Part shown: in pieces, positions 58,422-64,000 of the stretch
Layout of the letters: each line of letters opens with the position of its first letter
Numbering within the stretch: position 1 is the first letter of the stretch
Source of the DNA: Deltaproteobacteria bacterium
GTDB taxonomy: Bacteria; Desulfobacterota; Desulfuromonadia; Desulfuromonadales; BM103
Assembly: GCA_005774545.1 (NCBI GenBank)
Contig: VAUL01000009.1
Span: 1 to 64,000 of the forward strand
Reading direction: 5' to 3'
Length of the DNA: 64,000 nucleotides
Program-made: the position numbers and the translations under genes
The notes under the pieces: model-generated
The model's input: the letters and a program-made list of their open reading frames with translations, nothing else
Database searches by the model: none
Told to the model about the DNA's origin: nothing

Positions 58422-59552
58422 TCAGGCACCGGTCTTGCGGAAACGGTAGACGGCAATCGAGAGGATGCCGCCACCCAGCACGGCAAGGACGGCGATCTGC
58501 GGCCAGAGCACCTCGAAGCCCACCCCCTTGAGGAAGATGCCGCGCACGATCACCAGGTAGTGGCGCAGGGGATTGATCCAGGTCAGGGCCTGGATGCTTT
58601 CCGGCATGTTCTCCACCGGGAAGGCGAACCCGGAGAGGAGCATGGCCGGGAAGGTGAACATGAAGGCACTCATCATCGCCTGCTGCTGGGAGCGGCTCAC
58701 CGTCGAGATGAACAGGCCGAAACCGAGGGTGCTCAGCAGGTAGACGCCGGTCGCGAGGCCGAGCAGCAGCAGGTTGCCGCGGATCGGGATGTCGAACCAG
58801 AACGTGGCCAGGGTGGTGACCATGGCCACGTTGAGGTAGCCGATCAGGGCAAAGGGGAGCGTCTTGCCGAGAATGAATTCCCAGCGGCGGATCGGCGTGA
58901 CGACGATCTGCTCCATGGTGCCGATCTCCCGCTCGCGCACCACCGACATGGCCGAGAGCATCATGGTCACGATCAGCACCAGCTGGGCCATGACCCCGGG
59001 GACGTAATAGTTGCGGCTCTCGAGGTTCTCGTTGAACCAGGTGCGGCTGCGCAGTTCCGGTTCGACCGGCCTCCAGACCGCGCCGCGCCGGCGCGTCTCC
59101 CGCTCGAGCAGCAGCTGGTCACCGTAACTGCCGGCGATCTTCACCGCATGGGAAAGGACGATGCGCGCCGTGTTGGCGTCGGTGCCGTCGACGATGAGCT
59201 GCACCGGGGCGGTCCGGCCGGCCTCGATGGCGGCGGCGAAGCCGTGGTTGATCTGCACGGCGGCCTTGATCCGGCCCTGGTCGATCAGGGCGCGGATCTC
59301 GCCGGCGTCGCCGACCCGGCGGACGATCGCGAAGTAGCCCGACTGCTCGAGCCGCGCCGCCAGCTCCCGGCTGGCCGTACTGTTGTCGAAATCACAGATC
59401 GCCGTGGCGATCTGCCTGACATCGGTGTTCACCGCGTAGCCGAAGATGATGATCTGCACCATCGGCACCAGCAGGATCACCACGCGCATCTTCGGATCGC
59501 GCAGGATCTGGGTGAATTCCTTGACCAGCATGGTCCGGAGGCGGGTGAACAT
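58422..59552 (-). CDS. ABC-2 exporter permease (second, YbhR/S-like)
   Basis: A 376-residue ABC-2 permease. One N-terminal helix (VVILLVPMVQIIIFGYAVN) is followed by a large extracytoplasmic domain of about 140 residues and then five helices. The motif REREIGTMEQIVVTPIRRWEFILGK is typical of the family (EREIGTxEQLLVTP). It pairs with the neighbouring permease as a heterodimer, last gene of the operon. The ATG at 59552 is three bases after the stop of the preceding gene. The substrate is unknown; related systems export drugs or cationic compounds. Confidence 0.9.
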   Translation of the reverse strand: MFTRLRTMLVKEFTQILRDPKMRVVILLVPMVQIIIFGYAVNTDVRQIATAICDFDNSTASRELAARLEQSGYFAIVRRVGDAGEIRALIDQGRIKAAVQINHGFAAAIEAGRTAPVQLIVDGTDANTARIVLSHAVKIAGSYGDQLLLERETRRRGAVWRPVEPELRSRTWFNENLESRNYYVPGVMAQLVLIVTMMLSAMSVVREREIGTMEQIVVTPIRRWEFILGKTLPFALIGYLNVAMVTTLATFWFDIPIRGNLLLLGLATGVYLLSTLGFGLFISTVSRSQQQAMMSAFMFTFPAMLLSGFAFPVENMPESIQALTWINPLRHYLVIVRGIFLKGVGFEVLWPQIAVLAVLGGGILSIAVYRFRKTGA

Positions 59553-59554
59553 GG

Positions 59555-60688
59555 CTAGCCGATCTTCTTCCGGAACCGGCGCACGGCGGCGGCCAGGAAC
59601 ACCGCGCCGAACAGGGCGAGCAGCAGCGCCTCGCTCCACAGCACCGCCGGGCCGACCCCCTTCAGGTAGAGGCCGCGCAGGATGGTCACGAAGTAGCGGG
59701 CCGGGATGATGTGGGAAAAAGCCTGCAGCAGCGCCGGCATGTTCTCGATCGGGAAGACGAATCCCGACAACAGAAAGGCCGGCAGCAGCGTGGCGACCAT
59801 GGCGAACTGGCTGGCCACGAACTGGTTGCGGCCGACAACGCTGATCAGCATGCCGAGGCTCAGCGCCACCATCAGGTAGAGGAGCGACAGCCCCAAAAGC
59901 AGCGGCCGGTCGCCGCGGAACGGCACGTTGAAGATGTAGCGGCCCGCCAGCAGGGAAACGGCCAGGTCGAACAGGCCGATGCCGACATACGGCACCAGCT
60001 TGCCGACAATCAGCTCGGCACCGGTCAGCGGCGTGGCGATCAGCTGCTCCATGGTGCCGTTCTCCCACTCCCGGGCGACCGTCAGCGAGGTCAGCAGGGC
60101 GGCGATGATCATCATGATCACGGCAATCAGCCCGGGCACGATGGCGTTGCGCGACAGCATGTCGGCATTGAACCAGACCCGCGCTTCCACCTCGAGCGGC
60201 GGCCGCAGCGTCTGCCCGCCGCGGCGCTGCAGCTCCTCCAGGCGCAGTTCCCGGGCATAGCCGGCAAAGATGGCTTCGGCATAGCCGAGGGCGATGGTGG
60301 CGGTATTGGCGTCGCTGCCGTCGACCAGCAGCTGCACGGCCGCCGGCCGGCCGGCGGCCAGGTCGCGGCTGAAGGCGGCGGGGACCACCAGGGCCAGCAA
60401 CGCGCGGCGCTCGTCGATGGCCCGCTCGATGGCCCGGTAGCTGTCGGTGTCGGCCTCCAGGGCAAAGTAGCGCGAACTGGTGAAACGGGCGATGAACTCG
60501 CGGCTCTCCGGGGTCCGTCCCTGGTCCCACACCACCAGCGGCACCCGGTCGACATCGAGGGTCAGGGCGTAGCCGAACATGAACAGCATCAGCATCGGGA
60601 TCGCCAGCCCCATGAGCAGGCTGCGGGGGTCCCGCAGCACGTGCAGGCATTCCTTGCGCGCCACCGCGCGCACCCGCCGCAGCTTCAT
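59555..60688 (-). CDS. ABC-2 exporter permease (first, YbhS/R-like)
   Basis: A 377-residue ABC-2 permease with the same layout as its neighbour: N-terminal helix (LLMGLAIPMLMLFMFGYAL), an outside domain with FIARFTSSRYFALEAD, and a C-terminal membrane block with REWENGTMEQLIATPLTGAELIVGK. The two permeases are clearly paralogous but well diverged. The ATG at 60688 overlaps the stop of the ATPase gene by four bases. Confidence 0.9.
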   Translation of the reverse strand: MKLRRVRAVARKECLHVLRDPRSLLMGLAIPMLMLFMFGYALTLDVDRVPLVVWDQGRTPESREFIARFTSSRYFALEADTDSYRAIERAIDERRALLALVVPAAFSRDLAAGRPAAVQLLVDGSDANTATIALGYAEAIFAGYARELRLEELQRRGGQTLRPPLEVEARVWFNADMLSRNAIVPGLIAVIMMIIAALLTSLTVAREWENGTMEQLIATPLTGAELIVGKLVPYVGIGLFDLAVSLLAGRYIFNVPFRGDRPLLLGLSLLYLMVALSLGMLISVVGRNQFVASQFAMVATLLPAFLLSGFVFPIENMPALLQAFSHIIPARYFVTILRGLYLKGVGPAVLWSEALLLALFGAVFLAAAVRRFRKKIG

Positions 60689-61668
60689 CGGACCACCTCC
60701 GCCTGCGGCGCCGTCTGCCGGTCGCGGGCTTCGATCAGCGACACGAACACGTCCTCCAGCGACGGCACGATCCGCTCCGGCGGCCCGCTCCGCAACCCGG
60801 CCCGCGCCAGGGCCGCGGCCAGCACCGGGATCGCCGTCCCGGCGTCAGCAGCGACCACATGCAGCCCCCGGCCGAAGAGAGCGGCGTGATGCACTCCGGG
60901 GAGCGCCTCGACGATCGCCAGCGCGGCCTGGGGCTGGTCGCAGGAGATCTCGACGAGATCCTCGCGCATCGCCCCCTTCAGCGCCTCGGGAGTCCCCAGG
61001 GCAATCAGTTCGCCGCGGTAGATCAGGCCGAGGCGGTCGCAGTATTCGGCCTCGTCCATGTAGTGGGTGGTGACGAAGACCGTCACGCCGGCGTCGGCCA
61101 GCTGGTAGATCAGCGCCCAGAAGCTGCGGCGGCTCAGCGGATCGACTCCGGCGGTCGGTTCGTCGAGGAAGATGATCGGCGGTTCGTGCAGGATCGCGCA
61201 CCCCAGGGCCAGGCGCTGCTTCCAGCCGCCCGACAGGGTGGCGGTCAGGGCGGTGCGGCGGCCCTCGAGGCCGGCCATGGCCAGCACCCACTGCTTGCGG
61301 GCCTCCCGGCGGGCCGCCGGGAGGCGGTAGATCCCGGCGTAAAAGTCGATGTTCTCCTCGACGGTCAGATCCTCGTAGAGGGAGAACTTCTGGCTCATGT
61401 AGCCGATCCGCTCCTTGATCCGCTCCGGCTCGGCGGCGATGTCGAACCCCGCCACCGACCCGCCGCCGGCGCTGGGCGCCAGCAGGCCGCACAGCATGCG
61501 GATGGTGGTTGACTTGCCGGCACCGTTGGGCCCGAGGAAGCCGAAGATCTCGCCGCGCCCGACCGTCAGGCTGAGCCGGTCGACGGCGGCGAAGGCGCCG
61601 AAGCGCTTCCCCAGGTCGCGCAGCACCACGGCCGGCTGGTCCGGCCGACCGTCATCCCTGGGCGTCAT
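60685..61668 (-). CDS. ABC exporter ATPase 2
   Basis: A 327-residue ABC ATPase. Walker A GPNGAGKSTTIRML, signature LSGGWKQRLALG, Walker B IIFLDEPTAGVDP and the H-loop FVTTHYMDEAEYC are intact. The C-terminal 90 residues form a DUF4162-like extension that ends with EDVFVSLI. In E. coli YbhF two such ATPase domains are fused in one chain; here they are separate genes that overlap by 17 bases, so 1:1 synthesis is likely. Confidence 0.9.
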   Translation of the reverse strand: MTPRDDGRPDQPAVVLRDLGKRFGAFAAVDRLSLTVGRGEIFGFLGPNGAGKSTTIRMLCGLLAPSAGGGSVAGFDIAAEPERIKERIGYMSQKFSLYEDLTVEENIDFYAGIYRLPAARREARKQWVLAMAGLEGRRTALTATLSGGWKQRLALGCAILHEPPIIFLDEPTAGVDPLSRRSFWALIYQLADAGVTVFVTTHYMDEAEYCDRLGLIYRGELIALGTPEALKGAMREDLVEISCDQPQAALAIVEALPGVHHAALFGRGLHVVAADAGTAIPVLAAALARAGLRSGPPERIVPSLEDVFVSLIEARDRQTAPQAEVVR

Positions 61669-62578
61669 GGCCGATCACCGCGATGAAGATGTCCTCGAGG
61701 GACGGCTCGACCGGACGCAGATCGAGCAGTTCGATGCCGGCCGCCGCCAGGGCCGCGCGGGCGGCCGGGCCGGCGACGGCCGGCTCAGCGGTCACCAGGT
61801 GCACCCGGTCGCCGAACAGGCCGATGCGCTCTTGCGGCATTTGCTCGCGCAGCACCCGGGCCGCGCTTCGCGCCTGGCGGGTGCGGATTTCCAGCAGGGC
61901 GCCGGGCATCAGGGTGCGCAGCCGCGCCGGGGTGTCGCAGGCGACCAGCCGCCCCTGGTGGAGCAGGCCGACCCGATGGCAGCGGTCGGCCTCGTCAAGG
62001 TAGGCGGTGGTGACGAAGATGGTCACCCCCTCCTGCAGGAGCTGGTAGAGAATCCGCCAGAAATCGCGGCGCGACACCGGGTCGACGCCATTGGTCGGCT
62101 CGTCGAGGAAAAGCACCCGCGGGGTATGGACCAGTGCGCAGGCCAGCCCCAGCTTCTGCTTCATGCCGCCGGACAGGTTCCCCGCCAGCCGCCGCCGGAA
62201 CGGCGCCAGATTGCTGAAGGCCAGCAGCCGCTCGACCCGTTTGCGCCGCTCCCTGGCCGGCACCTGATAGATGTCGGCATAGAAGTCGAGGTTCTCCATC
62301 ACCGTCAGGTCGGGATAAAGACCGAAGCGCTGGCTCATGTAGCCGATGTCGGCCTTGACCGCCTCGGCCTCGCGCACCGTGTGCCGGCCGAGCACCCAGG
62401 CGTCGCCCTCATCGGGATCCATGATGGCCGTCAGCATGCGCAGGGTCGTGGTCTTGCCGGCACCGTCCGGGCCGATCAGCCCGAACAGTTCGCCCGGCGC
62501 CACGGCAAGGGACAGGCCGTCAACGGCGGCAGTCCCGTTGAAGCGCCGGGTCAGGCGGTCGGTACGGACGGCAGCCAT
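61652..62578 (-). CDS. ABC exporter ATPase 1
   Basis: A 308-residue ABC ATPase. Walker A GPDGAGKTTTLRML, signature LSGGMKQKLGLA, Walker B VLFLDEPTNGVDP and the switch region FVTTAYLDEADRC are visible; the usual H-loop His is replaced by Ala (TTAYLDEA), the same change seen in the first half of YbhF-like proteins as far as I recall. The second ATPase has the His, so this pair may have one degenerate and one full site. It starts 10 bases after the adaptor gene. Confidence 0.9.
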   Translation of the reverse strand: MAAVRTDRLTRRFNGTAAVDGLSLAVAPGELFGLIGPDGAGKTTTLRMLTAIMDPDEGDAWVLGRHTVREAEAVKADIGYMSQRFGLYPDLTVMENLDFYADIYQVPARERRKRVERLLAFSNLAPFRRRLAGNLSGGMKQKLGLACALVHTPRVLFLDEPTNGVDPVSRRDFWRILYQLLQEGVTIFVTTAYLDEADRCHRVGLLHQGRLVACDTPARLRTLMPGALLEIRTRQARSAARVLREQMPQERIGLFGDRVHLVTAEPAVAGPAARAALAAAGIELLDLRPVEPSLEDIFIAVIGHDAQG

Positions 62579-62587
62579 CGCCGGGGC

Positions 62588-63598
62588 TCAGGAGGCGGGC
62601 CGGCCGGCGACATCGATCTCGGCATCGGCGGGCATCCCCGGCTTGAGTTCGCGGTCGGGGTTGGGGATGGTGATCTTGAGGCGGTACACCAGCTTGACCC
62701 GCTCCTTTTCGGTCTGCACGTTCTTCGGGGTGAACTCGGCATCCTGGGCGATGAAGGTCACGGTCCCCCGGTAGCTCTTCCCCGGAAAGGTGTCGATGGT
62801 CACCCGCGCCGTCTGGCCGAGCTTGACCCGGCCGAGATCGAGTTCGCTGATGTAGGCCCGCAGCCACACCGGATCGAGCACGCCGATAGTGACCACCGGC
62901 GTGCCGGCAGCGACGAATTCCCCCGGCTCGGCATTTTCCGCCAGCACCACCGCGTCGAAGGGGGCGGTCAGTTCGGCGTAGCCGAGGCGGGTCCGTGCCA
63001 GCTCCATGGCGGCCTCCGCCTGCTGCAGCCGCGCCCGGGCCTGAGCCACCTGCTCCGGCCGGAACCCCTTCTCCAGCAGGGCCAGGCGCTGCCCGGCCTC
63101 TTCGGCGCGCCCGCGGGCGATGTCGAAGGCGGCGCGCAGGGCCTCGGTCTCGCGGGCCGCCACCGCGCCTTCGGCAAAGAGCGCCCGCTGCCGGTGCCAG
63201 TCGGCCTCGGCACGGGTCAGTTCGGCCCGGGCCTGGGCCACGGCGGCCCGGGCCTGAGCCACTTCCTCGGCGCGGTAGCCGGCCTCCAGCTCCGCCAGCG
63301 TGGCCCGGGCCACGGCGACCTCGGCCTGGCGCAACGCCACCTCCTGTTCCAGATCGGCGCTTTCCAGCCGGGCGACCACCGCGCCGCGCCCGACCCGATC
63401 CCCTTCCTTTACCAGCCGCTCGCGCACGTGCCCGGCGATGCGGAAGCTGACTTCCGCGTCGGTCACCTCGATATTGCCGGACAGCCGCGGGTTCCCCGGC
63501 CCCGCCGCGGCCGGCGCAAAGTGGCGCCAGAGCAGGAACGCGGCGAGCGCCAGGACCGGCAGGATCAGCAGCAGTCTGAAGCGGGGCGGGACATTCAT
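62588..63598 (-). CDS. HlyD-family periplasmic adaptor (YbhG-like)
   Basis: A 336-residue membrane fusion protein. An N-terminal helix (LLLILPVLALAAFLLW) anchors it. The barrel-sandwich halves (SGNIEVTDAEVSFRIAGHV; APFDAVVLAENAEPGEFV) flank a long Ala/Glu/Arg-rich coiled coil (about residues 75-210), and a beta-barrel part follows (VRITIDTFPGKSYRG-like segment). It links the inner-membrane ABC exporter to an outer-membrane channel; no TolC gene is here. GGAGA precedes the ATG. It is first in the five-gene operon. Confidence 0.9.
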   Translation of the reverse strand: MNVPPRFRLLLILPVLALAAFLLWRHFAPAAAGPGNPRLSGNIEVTDAEVSFRIAGHVRERLVKEGDRVGRGAVVARLESADLEQEVALRQAEVAVARATLAELEAGYRAEEVAQARAAVAQARAELTRAEADWHRQRALFAEGAVAARETEALRAAFDIARGRAEEAGQRLALLEKGFRPEQVAQARARLQQAEAAMELARTRLGYAELTAPFDAVVLAENAEPGEFVAAGTPVVTIGVLDPVWLRAYISELDLGRVKLGQTARVTIDTFPGKSYRGTVTFIAQDAEFTPKNVQTEKERVKLVYRLKITIPNPDRELKPGMPADAEIDVAGRPAS

Positions 63599-63740
63599 TG
63601 GCGGTCTCCTCGACGGGCAGCAACCCTGGCGGGTTGCGGGAACGAGCCTTTATGTTAGGTTTATTATTGATGATTTTGCGACAAAGGCAACCGCCGTGCG
63701 GCGCGGGACAGACACTTTACCGCCGGCGAAAGGATGGCTT
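63599..63740. other. Divergent promoter region of the exporter operon and the AsmA-like gene
   Basis: A 142-base spacer between divergently transcribed genes. An AT-rich core at about 63650-63680 probably holds both promoters, but I cannot pick one with confidence. AAGGA at 63729-63733 is the ribosome binding site of the rightward gene. A TetR-type regulator often controls such exporters; none is visible inside the window. Confidence 0.45.
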
Positions 63741-64000
63741 ATGCACCGCTGGAAACTGACTCTGCTCACCATCGTCAGCCTGTTGCTGCTCTCGGCGGCG
63801 GTGGCGGGCCTGTGGGGTCCGGGCTGGCTGCGCGACCGGGCGACGGGTTGGGTGCGCACCGAAACCGGGCGAACCCTGACGATCGGCAAGGTCAGCGTCA
63901 ATCTGCTGACCCTGAGCCTGGAACTGCGCGACGTGGCCCTGAGCGAAACCGACCAGCAGACGCCGTTTCTGACCTGGGAGCGGCTGTACGTCGCCCTCAG
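63741..64000 (+). CDS. AsmA/DUF748-like protein (5' part)
   Basis: The first 86 codons of a gene that continues beyond the window. An N-terminal hydrophobic helix (LTLLTIVSLLLLSAAVAGLW) is followed by a segment resembling the start of DUF748/AsmA-like envelope proteins: a helix with ATGWVRTETGRTLTIGKVSVN, then LLTLSLELRDVALSE. Such proteins are long and bridge the periplasm in lipid handling. AAGGA lies seven bases before the ATG. Assignment rests on the N-terminus alone. Confidence 0.65.
   Translation, partial: MHRWKLTLLTIVSLLLLSAAVAGLWGPGWLRDRATGWVRTETGRTLTIGKVSVNLLTLSLELRDVALSETDQQTPFLTWERLYVAL

Overview
The window is about 64 kb of GC-rich, densely coded bacterial chromosome. The gene content fits the Geobacter/Desulfuromonas group (Desulfuromonadia, formerly Deltaproteobacteria). 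The supporting signs are the anaerobic (early cobalt insertion) cobamide pathway, a BzaF-like ThiC paralogue inside it, GatCAB, a sigma54-type promoter before gdhA, receiver/DUF4388/J-domain chimeras, and adjacent ferritin and rubrerythrin-like genes. This assignment is inferred from gene content; no rRNA, tRNA, mobile element or CRISPR array was found.

Layout. Positions 1-19,320 hold mixed housekeeping genes, mostly on the + strand: the 3' part of rsmE, an AT-rich spacer, a flavin-reductase-like gene, an IscR-like Rrf2 regulator followed by larE and a secreted nuclease, gdhA, a large KaiC-like/PEP-pyruvate-binding protein, a HerA-type ATPase, a glutaredoxin/DsbD-like membrane protein, acnA, an MscS channel, a BamE-like lipoprotein, a DUF362 ferredoxin-like protein, a ResB protein and ald.

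Positions 19,330-41,164 form the core of the window: a nearly gap-free block of 23 genes on the - strand for cobamide synthesis and cobalt uptake, controlled by two cobalamin riboswitches. The upstream riboswitch, with a good promoter and an intrinsic terminator, precedes cobU-cobT-cobS-cobC-cbiA-pabBC-bzaF-DUF2288. The second precedes cbiM-cbiN-cbiQ-cbiO-cbiX-cbiC-cbiD-cbiET-cbiL-cbiF-cbiG-[cobJ-cobQ fusion]-cbiB-lipoprotein-cobD. Together they encode Co2+ import, chelation, ring methylation and contraction, amidation, aminopropanol arm synthesis, nucleotide loop assembly and probably the lower ligand 5-hydroxybenzimidazole. No cbiJ/cobK, cobA/hemD or corrinoid adenosyltransferase gene is in the window. 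A folate-pathway pabB-pabC fusion, a lipoprotein and a DUF2288 gene are embedded in these operons.

Positions 41,165-46,503 hold engB, a small secreted protein of unknown function, ferritin, a ferritin/rubrerythrin-like protein, a membrane-bound PAS-GGDEF-EAL protein and tatA. Positions 46,672-56,042 are a tight + strand run, gatC-gatA-gatB-mtnA-glnE and a receiver-DUF4388-J-TPR protein. Positions 56,050-63,598 hold a PilZ protein, ttcA, a STAS-like protein and a five-gene ABC-2 exporter (adaptor, two ATPases, two permeases). The window ends inside an AsmA/DUF748-like gene.

The most interesting items are the accessory genes wired into the riboswitch-controlled cobamide operons (pabBC, lipoprotein, DUF2288), the CobJ-CobQ fusion, the BzaF-like enzyme with a CX2CX3C cluster motif, the dikinase-like protein lacking its phospho-histidine domain, the receiver-J-domain chimera, and a short repeat containing GCTGAGCGAT that forms the stop-codon region of three unrelated genes.
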